A stretch of 40,283 bases of DNA, from positions 1-40,283 of the forward strand of contig JADLGR010000138.1 of assembly GCA_020849175.1 (NCBI GenBank), written 5' to 3'. The position numbers were made by a program, and so were the translations under genes. Source of the DNA: Deltaproteobacteria bacterium (GTDB taxonomy: Bacteria > Myxococcota_A > UBA9160). How positions within the stretch are numbered: position 1 is the stretch's first letter; every line of letters begins with the position of its first letter. Of the stretch, positions 1 to 10,900 are shown piece after piece. The notes below the pieces were generated by a model that did not search any database, was not told the origin of the DNA, and saw nothing but the letters and a program-made list of their open reading frames with translations.

Positions 1-2
1 CC

Positions 3-1814
<1,812 letters not shown>

Positions 1815-1847
1815 GGAGAGCCCCGCGCGGGCGGGGGGAGTTTCAGG

Positions 1848-4373
1848 GTGGCCGACGAGCCCGTCGACGTGAAAGATCCCGAGGAGGAGCCCCGGGGAGA
1901 GAGTCCGGCGGGCGCGCCCCCGTCTCCCCCCGCGTCGCTGTTCCCCGTGAGCATCGAGGACGAGGTCCGCCGGTCGTTCCTCGACTACTCGATGTCGGTG
2001 ATCGTGAGCCGCGCGCTTCCCGACGTGCGCGACGGCATGAAGCCCGTCCACCGCCGGATCCTGTACGCGATGAACCAGGAAGGGCTGCTCTCGAACCGCA
2101 GCTACTCCAAGAGTGCGGGCGTCGTCGGCGAGGTGCTGAAGCACTACCACCCGCACGGCGACAGCGCCGTCTACGATGCGATGGTCCGCATGGTCCAGGA
2201 CTTCTCGCTCCGCTACCCGCTGATCGACGGGCAGGGAAACTTCGGGTCGGTCGACGGCGATCCGGCGGCGGCCTACCGCTACACCGAGGCGCGTCTCACC
2301 CCGCTGGCCGAGGAGATCCTGCGTGACATCGACCGTGACACGGTCGATTTCGCGCCGAACTTCGACGGCTCGATGGTCGAGCCGACCGTCCTCCCGACGC
2401 AGTTCCCGAATCTTCTCGCGAACGGGTCGGCTGGGATCGCGGTCGGCATGGCGACGAACGTACCGCCCCACAACTTGCGCGAGCTGATCGACGGCCTCGT
2501 CCTCGAAGCACGAAATCCGGACTGCACCCTCGACGACCTGATGGAGAAGATCCCAGGGCCCGACTTTCCGACCGGAGCGCTCATTTGCGGCACCGACGGC
2601 ATCCGCGAGGCGTACGCCACCGGCCGCGGCCCGATCACCGTGCGTGCACGCGCAGGGTTCGAGGAGCGCAAGGGCGGGCTGCGGATCGTCGTGACCGAGA
2701 TCCCGTATCTCGTCAACAAGGCGACACTCCTCGAGCGCATTGCCGAGCTGGTGCGAGAGGGTCGGATCGAGGGAATCACCGACCTGCGTGACGAGTCGAA
2801 TCGGCAGGGCATGCGGATCGTGATCGAGCTCAAGCGCGACGCTCCCGAGGACGTGATCCTCAATCAGCTCTACAAGCAGACGTCGCTGCAGACGACCTTC
2901 GGCGTCAACATGCTCGCTCTCGTGAGCGGCCGCCCGCAGATCCTCTCGCTCAAGGAGGCGCTGCGTCACTTTCTCGACTTCCGCCGCGCGGTGGTCGCGC
3001 GGCGCGCCGCTTTCGACCTCGCACAGGCAGAGGCCCGAGCGCACCTGCTCGAGGGCTTCGCCATTGCGCTCGATCATCTCGACGAGGTGATCGCGATCAT
3101 TCGCGCATCCGAAGACGCGAGCGCCGCGCGCGACCAGCTCATGACCCGCTTCGGGCTCTCCGAGCGACAGGCGCAGGCCATTCTCGACATGCGGCTGCGG
3201 GCGCTGACGGCGCTCGAACGCCAGAAGATCGTCGACGAGCTCGCCGAGGTGCGCGCGAAGATCGCCGAGCTGAAGGAGCTGCTGGCGAGCGACGCGAAGA
3301 TCCTCGACGTCGTCGTCTCCGAGCTCGAGGAGATTCGCGAGCGCTTCGGCGACGACCGGCGCACGGAGATCGCGGGCCCGCTCGAGGACTTCACGACCGA
3401 GGATCTCATCCCCGACGAAGAGATGGTCGTGACGCTCTCGCACGGCGGCTACATCAAGCGCAACCCGATCGGCTCCTATCGCGCGCAGCGTCGCGGCGGC
3501 AAGGGCGTCATGGGCATGGAGACGCGCGAACAGGATTTCGTCGAGCACCTGTTCGTGGCCTCGACCCACGCGTCGATCCTGTTCTTCACGAACCGCGGGC
3601 GCGTCCACTGGCTGAAGGTCTGGGAGCTGCCGCAGCTCGGCCGCGCCGCGAAGGGCAAGGCGCTCGTGAACGTCCTGCAGCTCGCCGACGGGGAGCGTGT
3701 GCAGGCGCTGCTTCCGGTGCGCAGCTTCGAGGAGCAGGGCTTCGTGACCCTGTGCACGCGCCAGGGCGTCATCAAGAAGACCGACCTGCAGGCATACGCG
3801 AACCCGCGTCGCGGCGGCATCATTGCGATCAACCTCGAAGAGGGTGACGAGGTGATCGCCGCGCGCCGAACGAACGGCCAGCAGGAGATCCTGATCGCGA
3901 CGAAGAACGGAAAATCGATCCGTTTCGTCGAGTCTCAGGTGCGGGCGATGGGCCGCACGGCGACGGGCGTACGCGGCATCTCGCTGATCGAGGCCGACGC
4001 CGTCGTCGGCATGGAGATCCTCTCGCCCGGGGCGACGATCCTCACCGTGACCGAGCGCGGCTACGGAAAGCGCACGCCGCTGGACGACTACCGGCTCCAG
4101 AATCGGGGAGGGCAGGGCATCATCACGATCCGCACCAGCGAGCGCAACGGCTCGGTGATCGGCGTCGCTCAGGTGCTGGGCGACGACGAGGTCATGCTGA
4201 TCACCGACGGCGGCAAGGTGCTGCGCTGCCGCGTCTCGGGCATCTCGACGATGGGCCGCGTGACGCAGGGCGTGACGCTGATGGATCTCGATCCCGAGGA
4301 GCGTCTCGTGGCGATCGCGCGCCTCGCCGAGCACGACGACGCCTCGGCCGGGCGCGGCGATGCGGACTCGTGA
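1848..4373 (+). CDS. gyrA: DNA gyrase subunit A
   Basis: GTG start; [45 protein letters not shown], and GyrA-box QRRGGKG (gyrase rather than topo IV). Confidence 0.97.
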   Translation: MADEPVDVKDPEEEPRGESPAGAPPSPPASLFPVSIEDEVRRSFLDYSMSVIVSRALPDVRDGMKPVHRRILYAMNQEGLLSNRSYSKSAGVVGEVLKHYHPHGDSAVYDAMVRMVQDFSLRYPLIDGQGNFGSVDGDPAAAYRYTEARLTPLAEEILRDIDRDTVDFAPNFDGSMVEPTVLPTQFPNLLANGSAGIAVGMATNVPPHNLRELIDGLVLEARNPDCTLDDLMEKIPGPDFPTGALICGTDGIREAYATGRGPITVRARAGFEERKGGLRIVVTEIPYLVNKATLLERIAELVREGRIEGITDLRDESNRQGMRIVIELKRDAPEDVILNQLYKQTSLQTTFGVNMLALVSGRPQILSLKEALRHFLDFRRAVVARRAAFDLAQAEARAHLLEGFAIALDHLDEVIAIIRASEDASAARDQLMTRFGLSERQAQAILDMRLRALTALERQKIVDELAEVRAKIAELKELLASDAKILDVVVSELEEIRERFGDDRRTEIAGPLEDFTTEDLIPDEEMVVTLSHGGYIKRNPIGSYRAQRRGGKGVMGMETREQDFVEHLFVASTHASILFFTNRGRVHWLKVWELPQLGRAAKGKALVNVLQLADGERVQALLPVRSFEEQGFVTLCTRQGVIKKTDLQAYANPRRGGIIAINLEEGDEVIAARRTNGQQEILIATKNGKSIRFVESQVRAMGRTATGVRGISLIEADAVVGMEILSPGATILTVTERGYGKRTPLDDYRLQNRGGQGIITIRTSERNGSVIGVAQVLGDDEVMLITDGGKVLRCRVSGISTMGRVTQGVTLMDLDPEERLVAIARLAEHDDASAGRGDADS

Positions 4374-4401
4374 GAGAGAGCCCCGCCGCCGGCTGCCGCG
4401 C

Positions 4402-5697
4402 GTGAAGACGCAGGCCTCGAAGCGCCTGTTCGCGCGCGCGAAGCGGCGAATCCCGGGCGGCGTCAACAGCCCCGTGCGGGCCTTCCAGTCCGTCGGCGGA
4501 ACGCCGCGCTTCCTCGTGCGCGGGCGCGGCTGCCGGGTCTGGGACGCCGACGGCAACGCGTACATCGACTACGTCGGCTCGTGGGGCCCGCTGATCCTTG
4601 GCCACGCCGACCCGGGAGTGCTGCGCGCGGCGCGCGCGGCGATGGCGAACGGCACGAGCTTCGGCGCGCCCACCGAGCTCGAGGTGCGCATGGCGGAGGC
4701 CGTCGCCGCCGCGATGCCCGCCGTCGACATGCTGCGCATGGTGAGCTCGGGAACCGAGGCGACGATGAGCGCGATCCGCCTCGCGCGCGCCGTCACCGGA
4801 CGCGACCGCATTCTCAAGTTCGACGGCTGCTACCACGGCCACGCCGACTCGCTGCTCGTGTGCGCGGGCAGCGGCGTCGCGACCCTCGGAATCCCCGGCT
4901 CACCGGGGGTTCCGAAGGCGATGACCGAGCTCACGGTGCAGGCGCCGTACAACGATCTGGCTGCGGTCGAAGCCGCGGTCACGCGCTGGGGCGGTGACCT
5001 CGCCGCCATTCTCGTCGAGCCCGTCGCGGGCAACATGGGGTGCATCCCGCCGCTGCCCGGCTTCCTCGAAGGCCTGCGCGCGCTGTGCGACCGCAGCGGC
5101 GCCCTGCTCATCTTCGACGAGGTGATGACGGGATTCCGTGTCGCCCGCGGCGGTGCGCAGGCGCTCTACGCCGTGCGGCCCGATCTCACGTGCCTCGGCA
5201 AGGTCGTGGGCGGCGGCTTTCCGGCGGCGGCCTACGGCGGGCGGCGCGACCTCATGCGGCGCGTCGCACCGGCCGGCGACGTCTACCAGGCAGGAACGCT
5301 GTCGGGAAATCCGGTCGCGATGGCCGCGGGTCTCGCGACACTCGAGCGGGTCGCGAAGCCCGGTGTCTACGAGCAGCTTGCCGCAACGGCGCAGGCCCTG
5401 ACGCGCGGTCTCGCCGAGATCGCCGCGCGCCGGGGCATCGAGCTCACGACCGCGGCTGCCGGCGGCATGTTCGGCTTCTTCTTCCACCCGGGTCCGGTGC
5501 GGAGCTTCGAGGAAGCGAAGAAGAGCAACGTCCCGCGATTCCGGAGCTTCTTCTCGGAGATGCTCGCGCGAGGCGTCTATCTCGCTCCGTCGGCCTTCGA
5601 GGCCGGCTTCGTCTCGTTGGCCCACCGCCCGGCGGACGTCGCCACGACCCTCGAGGCAGCCGACGCGGCGATGAAGCGCGCCGCCCGCGTGCGTTGA
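4402..5697 (+). CDS. hemL: Glutamate-1-semialdehyde 2,1-aminomutase
   Basis: [79 protein letters not shown] 4402 preferred; ATG 4360 in the same frame overlaps gyrA. Confidence 0.96.
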   Translation: MKTQASKRLFARAKRRIPGGVNSPVRAFQSVGGTPRFLVRGRGCRVWDADGNAYIDYVGSWGPLILGHADPGVLRAARAAMANGTSFGAPTELEVRMAEAVAAAMPAVDMLRMVSSGTEATMSAIRLARAVTGRDRILKFDGCYHGHADSLLVCAGSGVATLGIPGSPGVPKAMTELTVQAPYNDLAAVEAAVTRWGGDLAAILVEPVAGNMGCIPPLPGFLEGLRALCDRSGALLIFDEVMTGFRVARGGAQALYAVRPDLTCLGKVVGGGFPAAAYGGRRDLMRRVAPAGDVYQAGTLSGNPVAMAAGLATLERVAKPGVYEQLAATAQALTRGLAEIAARRGIELTTAAAGGMFGFFFHPGPVRSFEEAKKSNVPRFRSFFSEMLARGVYLAPSAFEAGFVSLAHRPADVATTLEAADAAMKRAARVR

Positions 5698-5767
5698 GCC
5701 GCCGGGGCGGGTCGGCTAGAGTGCGCGCCGTTTTTCGGGCAGCGCCGCCCCGGGTGCGCCGCCCGCG

Positions 5768-5791
5768 GTCCGGCGCGCGGAGGCGCCGGAC
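5768..5791 (+). other. Perfect 9-bp hairpin GTCCGGCGC-gcggag-GCGCCGGAC abutting the next start codon
   Basis: Arms 5768-5776 and 5783-5791, 6-nt loop; hemL terminator or atp leader candidate. Confidence 0.5.
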
Positions 5792-6112
5792 GTGAGAGAG
5801 CCGGGTCGAGGACAGCCAGGAGGCGAAGGAGGAGAGGGGACCCCGCAGCAGGGCCCCGGCGACCCGGGCGGTAGATCGCCCGGAACGCGGGGGATGGCTG
5901 CGGCCTACCAGGGAGCAGTCGAGGCCGTCCTGGCGGTCGTGATCGCCACGCTGGTCGGGTACTGGGTCGATGGACGCCTTGGAACCTCTCCCGCCTTCCT
6001 GCTTCTCGGTCTCGCACTCGGGTTTGCAGCATTCTTCGTTCGTCTCTGGCGAATGCGCGACCTCATGTCGGGGCCGCGCGGCGAGGGACCTGGGCCTCCG
6101 GAGTCGAGTTGA
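5792..6112 (+). CDS. AtpZ/AtpI-family small membrane protein of the F0F1 ATP synthase
   Basis: Two TM segments (AVEAVLAVVIATLVGYWVDGRLGTSPAFLLLGLALGFAAFFVRLWRM), upstream of atpI/atpB. Start uncertain: GTG 5792 or ATG 5894. Confidence 0.75.
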   Translation: MREPGRGQPGGEGGEGTPQQGPGDPGGRSPGTRGMAAAYQGAVEAVLAVVIATLVGYWVDGRLGTSPAFLLLGLALGFAAFFVRLWRMRDLMSGPRGEGPGPPESS

Positions 6113-6567
6113 CCGCCGCGCTGGCTCTGCATCCGATGGAACGGCTGAACCTCGGCATCTCTGCCGGTGCGCTCGCCGTCTCGCTCGCCGTCGCCTCGCC
6201 CGCGTTCTCGGGCAGCCTCGCCCTCGGCGTTGCGCTCGAGGCCGTGAACTTCCGCGCGCTTCGCGTGTCGTCGGCGCGCCTGTTCTCCGGTGAGATTCAA
6301 GGCGGTCGCGCGTGGTCGCTGCTCTTCGCGATGCGCCTCGTGATGCTCCTCGGCAGCATGGGCATCGCCCTCGCGGCCGGCGCCCATCCGATCGGTCTGC
6401 TGATCGGCGTCTCGACGATCGTTCCGGCCGCCCTGCTCGGCGCCTGGCTCATGCGGCCGCCGGTCGATCCCTCGGCGCCGTGCCTCACGACGGACGATCC
6501 GAGCTGGGAGCTGTACAGCGTGTGGCGCGCGGGCGATCGCGCGCCCGAGCGGGAGGAAGAGGCGTGA
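6109..6567 (+). CDS. atpI: ATP synthase subunit I-like protein
   Basis: Multi-TM protein immediately upstream of atpB; stop overlaps the atpB start as GTGA. Confidence 0.65.
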   Translation: MTAALALHPMERLNLGISAGALAVSLAVASPAFSGSLALGVALEAVNFRALRVSSARLFSGEIQGGRAWSLLFAMRLVMLLGSMGIALAAGAHPIGLLIGVSTIVPAALLGAWLMRPPVDPSAPCLTTDDPSWELYSVWRAGDRAPEREEEA

Positions 6568-7280
6568 GCATCTACGGGCTGCTGCACCATACGCTCCAGG
6601 TCTCGTGGGTGCTGCAGGCCGCGCTGCTCGCAATCGCGATCCTCGTCGGCCTCAGCTTCGCCGTGCGCCGGCGGCTCGCAGCTCCGGACGGGGGCCTGCT
6701 CCCCGACGACGGGATCACGGTGCGCAACATGGTCGAGGTCGTCGTCGAGGGCCTGGCGAACCTCGGCCATCAGACGATCGGACACGACTACCGCAAGTTC
6801 TTCCCGCTGGTCGGTGCGATCTTCTTCTTCATCCTGATCTCGAACCTGCTCGGGCTCGTTCCGGGTGTGGGCGGAGCGAGCTCCGACATCAACACCGGCC
6901 TCGCGTGGGCGATCATCGTGTTCTGCGTCTACTGGGGCGCGGGAATCAAGAAGAAGGGCTGGCACTACTTCGATCACTTCATGGGGCCGCCCTTCGAGAT
7001 GAACCTCTTCGGGAAGACCCGACACCTTCGCCTCATGGCGCCGCTGCTCTTCCCGATCGAGCTCGTCCTCGATGCCGCGCGGATCGCAACGCTCTCGATT
7101 CGTCTCCTTGCGAACATGTTCGCGGATCACACGGTCGTCGCGATCTGGTACGGGCTCGTACCGCTCGTGGTTCCTGCCATCTTCATGGGCCTCGGTGTCG
7201 TGATCTCGATCATCCAGGCCTTCGTCTTCTCGTTGCTCTCGATGATCTACATCGGTCTTGCGATCGAGGACCACCACTAG
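6564..7280 (+). CDS. atpB: F0F1 ATP synthase subunit a
   Basis: GTG start; VGAIFFFILISNLLGLVPG, RIATLSIRLLANMFADHTV, QAFVFSLLSMIYIGLA. Confidence 0.94.
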   Translation: MSIYGLLHHTLQVSWVLQAALLAIAILVGLSFAVRRRLAAPDGGLLPDDGITVRNMVEVVVEGLANLGHQTIGHDYRKFFPLVGAIFFFILISNLLGLVPGVGGASSDINTGLAWAIIVFCVYWGAGIKKKGWHYFDHFMGPPFEMNLFGKTRHLRLMAPLLFPIELVLDAARIATLSIRLLANMFADHTVVAIWYGLVPLVVPAIFMGLGVVISIIQAFVFSLLSMIYIGLAIEDHH

Positions 7281-7323
7281 GGCGGCCCGCGACCCGGCCA
7301 CTTCTCTCCAGGAAAGGAACGTC

Positions 7324-7644
7324 ATGCGGAATCTCGGAAAGCTTCTCGTCCTCACCGTGCTCGCGACCCTCGTCCCGATGGCCGCCTTCGCGCAGGAGGC
7401 CGGCGGCCACGGCGGCGCGTCGAACTGGGGCCCCGCCCTCGGCGCTGGCATTGCCTTCGGCCTCGCCGCGCTCGGATGCGGTCTTGGCCAGGGCCTCACG
7501 GCGAGCAACACGACCGCGGGCATCGCGCGAAATCCGGGCGCCGCGGGCGCGATGAACACGCCGTTCATTCTCGGCATGGCGCTCATCGAGTCGATCGCGC
7601 TGGTCGGCTTCGTGACCGCGTTCCTCCTCATCGGTCGGATCTAG
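7324..7644 (+). CDS. atpE: F0F1 ATP synthase subunit c with N-terminal signal-like extension
   Basis: GAGIAFGLAALGCGLGQGLTASNTTAGIARNPGA...GMALIESIALVGFVTAFLLIG; SD GGAAAGGA upstream of ATG 7324. Confidence 0.94.
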   Translation: MRNLGKLLVLTVLATLVPMAAFAQEAGGHGGASNWGPALGAGIAFGLAALGCGLGQGLTASNTTAGIARNPGAAGAMNTPFILGMALIESIALVGFVTAFLLIGRI

Positions 7645-7652
7645 CCCTGCTG

Positions 7653-7701
7653 GCCGGAGGCGATGGCGGAGCCTTCGCTTCGCCCTCGCCTCCGCTCCGG
7701 C
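7653..7701 (+). terminator. Strong hairpin 8 nt after the atpE stop
   Basis: GCCGGA/TCCGGC, GGCGA/TCGCC, GGCG/CGCC, GAGC/GCTT around a CTTC loop, with one 5-nt bulge. No U-tract. Confidence 0.55.
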
Positions 7702-7734
7702 AGTCGCTCCGGCAAGCTGCAGGAGAGACCGAGT

Positions 7735-7814
7735 GAGACGCCGGGCGGGAGCTCGATCCGGGCCTCACCCCGTCGTTGTTCCCGGGTCGAACCCTTGCCC
7801 CCGCCCGACGCCTC
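7735..7814 (+). ncRNA. Candidate structured RNA: extended two-part hairpin
   Basis: Outer stem 7735-7752/7797-7814 (15 of 18 pairs); inner stem TCGATCCGGG 7753-7762 / CCCGGGTCGA 7781-7790 (10 pairs incl. one G-U); 18-nt apical loop; 6-nt one-sided bulge. Confidence 0.45.
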
Positions 7815-8010
7815 GGATCCCGCGTGCCCCCGGTCCCGTTAGAGGGGCGGAAGCGGGACACGCCCGAAGGCGCTTCCCGGTGCATTCGCAAGCACCGTGC
7901 CACGGCATCGCAAGCCAGCGCGCGTCGCGAGATCTCGCGATCTCGCGCACTTGCCCGTGCGCCAACGCGCATGCTCCGTCCGCGCGTGAACGGCGCGAGT
8001 TCACACGCGC

Positions 8011-8616
8011 GTGAAGCGCGGGCGCTTCATCGCGTTCGAAGGCCTGGACGGCAGCGGCAAGTCGACTCAGCTCGCACGGCAGGTGGCGCGGCTTCGCACC
8101 GCCGGCCGCGACGTCGTCGCGACGCGCGAGCCGACTGGAGGCCCGAATGGCCGGCGCATCCGCGCGCTTGCCGCTGCCGGAGAGCGCGCCGCCCCCGAGG
8201 AAGAGCTGGCGCTCTTCGTGGCCGACCGCCGCGAGCACGTGACGGGTGTGATCGCTCCAGCGCTGGCACGCGGCGCGATCGTCCTGACCGACCGCTACTT
8301 CCTCTCGACGGTCGCCTATCAAGGCGCCCGCGGTCTCGACCCCGAGCGGCTGCTGCGCGAGAGCGAAGCCGAGTTCCCCCTCCCCGATCTCGCGCTCCTC
8401 TTCGACCTCGAGCCCGCGCTGTGCACCGACCGCCTGCGCGTGCGGGCCGGCGTGCAGGAGGAGGCCTTCGAGCGGCTCGACTTGCTGGAGCGCGTGGCGC
8501 ACGTCTTCGCCGCGCTTCGCCGCCCCTACCTGCGGCGCGTCGATGCGCGGGGCGACGTGGACGAGGTGGGCGCGCGCGTCGACGCGGCGCTCGCGGAGGT
8601 GCTCGGCCTCGCCTGA
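8011..8616 (+). CDS. tmk: Thymidylate kinase
   Basis: GTG start; FIAFEGLDGSGKSTQ P-loop, REPTGGPNGRRIR, LTDRYFLSTVAYQGARGL. Confidence 0.95.
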   Translation: MKRGRFIAFEGLDGSGKSTQLARQVARLRTAGRDVVATREPTGGPNGRRIRALAAAGERAAPEEELALFVADRREHVTGVIAPALARGAIVLTDRYFLSTVAYQGARGLDPERLLRESEAEFPLPDLALLFDLEPALCTDRLRVRAGVQEEAFERLDLLERVAHVFAALRRPYLRRVDARGDVDEVGARVDAALAEVLGLA

Positions 8617-8679
8617 CCTGCGGCCGCGCGACGCAGCGCCAGGCGACCGAGCACTGCGCGTGCCTCACAGAAGGAGCGC

Positions 8680-9930
8680 ATGGAACGCAAGAAGTCGGTC
8701 GTGTTCGCAGCGGAGACCTTCAACCTCGCCGAGGTCACGCGGATGCTCGAGATTGCGAAAGTCTCGCAGCGGAGCTTCGAGTGCGTGTTCACGAGCTACG
8801 ACGCCGCCCGCCGCAACCACCGGCACATCGAGTCCGCCGGCTTTCGGATCGTCGAGCTTCAGCCGCCGATGACGCAGGAAAAGGTCGAGCGGTTCTGGGC
8901 CGTCGATCACGGCGAGAAGCTCGGCGAGATCATTTCGACGGCCGACGTTAGACAGCGAGTGCGGTCCGAGATGGCCCTCTACCGCGAGGTCGAAGCCGCT
9001 GCGGTGGTGACGGGCTTTTGCCTCTCCGTCCCGATCTCCGCGCGCGCAGCCGGCGTTCCCCTGGTCTGGGTGAACCAGACGACGTGGATGGCCGAGTACG
9101 TCGCTCGCCACGCAACCTGGCCCGACGCGTACGACGCACCGGCGCTGCGCGTCATTCCCGACGCGCTGAAGGACCGGGTGACGCGCCTCGTGACGCCGGT
9201 ATTCGCCACCCTCCTTGCGCGTCCGTTCTCGAGAGTCGCTCGAGAGCTCGGTCTCGCTCCGTTCCGCCATCTCGACCTCGTCTGGGGCGATCACAACCTG
9301 ATCGCAGAGAGCCCTGCATTCTCGGGCGTTGCGTTGCCGGACCGCCTCCGCGACAAATCGGTCTTCATCGGACCGCTGATCGCGCGTCTCGACGTTCCGA
9401 TCCCTGACGCGGTCGTCCGGCTGCCGAAGGACCGTCCGATCGTCTACTTCGCGATGGGAAGCTCAGGCGCCGAACGCGTGGTGCTGGAGATCCTGAGGGC
9501 GTTCGAGGGAAAGCCGTACCGGGTGATTGCGCCGGTGGCCGAGCTCGCGCGTGATGCCGGCTTCGTAGCGCCGCCCAACGTCGTCGTGACGGGCTGGCTT
9601 CCCGCCGACCGCGTCAATCCGATGGCGCGGGTGTCCGTCATCCATGGAGGGATCGGCACCGTGATGACGGCGTGCCTGTCCGGAACGCCGATCGTCGGGA
9701 TTCCCAACGGCCTCGTCGAGCAGGAGTACAACCTCGACTGCATCGTCCGGCGCGGAGCGGGCGTCCGGCTGCGGCTGCGTCGCTTCACGGCCGCCGACGT
9801 GATCGCGCAGGTCGATCGACTGTGCGACGACGCCGCGGCGCGTGCGTGCGTGCAGGATCTGCGGAGCGAGCTGCTCGCGTGGGATGGACCGGAGAACGCA
9901 GCGCGCTATCTCGAATCGCACTTCGCCTGA
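8680..9930 (+). CDS. UDP-glycosyltransferase-like (GT1/MGT family) protein
   Basis: VYFAMGSSG, VVTGWLPADRVNPMARVSVIHGGIGTVMTACLSGTPIVGIPNGLVEQEYNLD. SD GAAGGAG. Confidence 0.85.
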   Translation: MERKKSVVFAAETFNLAEVTRMLEIAKVSQRSFECVFTSYDAARRNHRHIESAGFRIVELQPPMTQEKVERFWAVDHGEKLGEIISTADVRQRVRSEMALYREVEAAAVVTGFCLSVPISARAAGVPLVWVNQTTWMAEYVARHATWPDAYDAPALRVIPDALKDRVTRLVTPVFATLLARPFSRVARELGLAPFRHLDLVWGDHNLIAESPAFSGVALPDRLRDKSVFIGPLIARLDVPIPDAVVRLPKDRPIVYFAMGSSGAERVVLEILRAFEGKPYRVIAPVAELARDAGFVAPPNVVVTGWLPADRVNPMARVSVIHGGIGTVMTACLSGTPIVGIPNGLVEQEYNLDCIVRRGAGVRLRLRRFTAADVIAQVDRLCDDAAARACVQDLRSELLAWDGPENAARYLESHFA

Positions 9931-9963
9931 GGCGCGAGTCCGCCCTCCCACCGACGCTACGGA

Positions 9964-10818
9964 TCATTCGTCGCGGCGGCCTGCGAGGAGGAACACGTCG
10001 AGAACGCGCCGCGCATGCTTCGCGCCCAACATGAGCGCTCCGTGGCCGAGATCCGGGTCTTCGATGCGTTCGACGACGATGGCGCCCTGCTCGCTCAGCC
10101 ACGCGGCGGCGCGTCGCATCCCGGCAATGCCGTCGCGTTCCGGATTGGGGTCTCGCCCGCCGGCGGACGTGATCCAGCGTGTACCCGCGAGGGGACGAGG
10201 GCCGTATTCTCCTGCCGAGATCGCCAGCGTCGGCGGGTAGTCGAGGCCGACGCCGCCCGAGCTCGCGACGCAGAGCGAGAAGTACCGCTTGCCGCGGCCC
10301 GCATCGAGCGCTGCGATCGCGTACGAGTTTGCGGCGCCGCGGCTAAAGCCGTGCAGCATGACGCTCCCCGGGTGCGCACCGAGGCTCTGCAGCGCGAGGT
10401 CGACCTCTCGGTAGATCTGCTCGGGCGTGTAGTAGGCGCCGGATGCGTCGCCGTGCCCGAGCCACCACTGCACCGAGACGAGCCCGACGTCCCGCCCTTC
10501 GAGGTGCCGGGACCAGAGGGCGAGATCGTCGGTCGCGAATCCTCGCTGGCCGTGCAGCGAGACGATCCAGTGCTTCGGCGCCGCAGCGCCTCCCGCCGCG
10601 CGCCAGACGGTGAGCAAGCTGCGTCCGTCGGAGGTGGGAACGATCTCCGGCCCGAGCCTTGCGCTCGCAGCAAAGTACCTGCCGCCCTTCGCCTTCTCGT
10701 AGAGCTGCGCCGCATCCCCCGCGAGGGGCGCCGCAGCCAGCGCAGCATGCGCCGCCCCGAGTAGAACGGCGATGAGGAGCGGCGCGACTCGCCGCAGGGC
10801 GCGTCCTGCGCGGCTCAC
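9964..10818 (-). CDS. Secreted alpha/beta hydrolase (esterase-like)
   Basis: GTG start; signal-peptide-like N-terminus (VAPLLIAVLLGAAHAALAA); HWIVSLHGQRG; nucleophile elbow GFSRGA; late His in DLGHGAL. Confidence 0.75.
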   Translation of the reverse strand: MSRAGRALRRVAPLLIAVLLGAAHAALAAAPLAGDAAQLYEKAKGGRYFAASARLGPEIVPTSDGRSLLTVWRAAGGAAAPKHWIVSLHGQRGFATDDLALWSRHLEGRDVGLVSVQWWLGHGDASGAYYTPEQIYREVDLALQSLGAHPGSVMLHGFSRGAANSYAIAALDAGRGKRYFSLCVASSGGVGLDYPPTLAISAGEYGPRPLAGTRWITSAGGRDPNPERDGIAGMRRAAAWLSEQGAIVVERIEDPDLGHGALMLGAKHARRVLDVFLLAGRRDE

Positions 10819-10900
10819 CGCCGGCGCCCGCCTGCGTCGCCTCTCTGCTCTTCGAGCACACTCATCCCCCCGATGCCGCCGATCGCTCCGCGCTGGCTGC

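Noticed and set aside
7743-7806. tRNA-like feature: 7-bp GGGCGGG/CCCGCCC ends with GGGTTCGACCC on the minus strand
   Set aside because: Only 64 nt, no valid T-arm, anticodon arm or CCA; better explained by the extended hairpin.
7718-7880. Glycine-riboswitch-like GGAGAGACC and GCCCGAAGGCGC words
   Set aside because: Too far apart, and the conserved GAAGGAGCAA and CUCUCAGG elements are absent; tmk is not an expected target.
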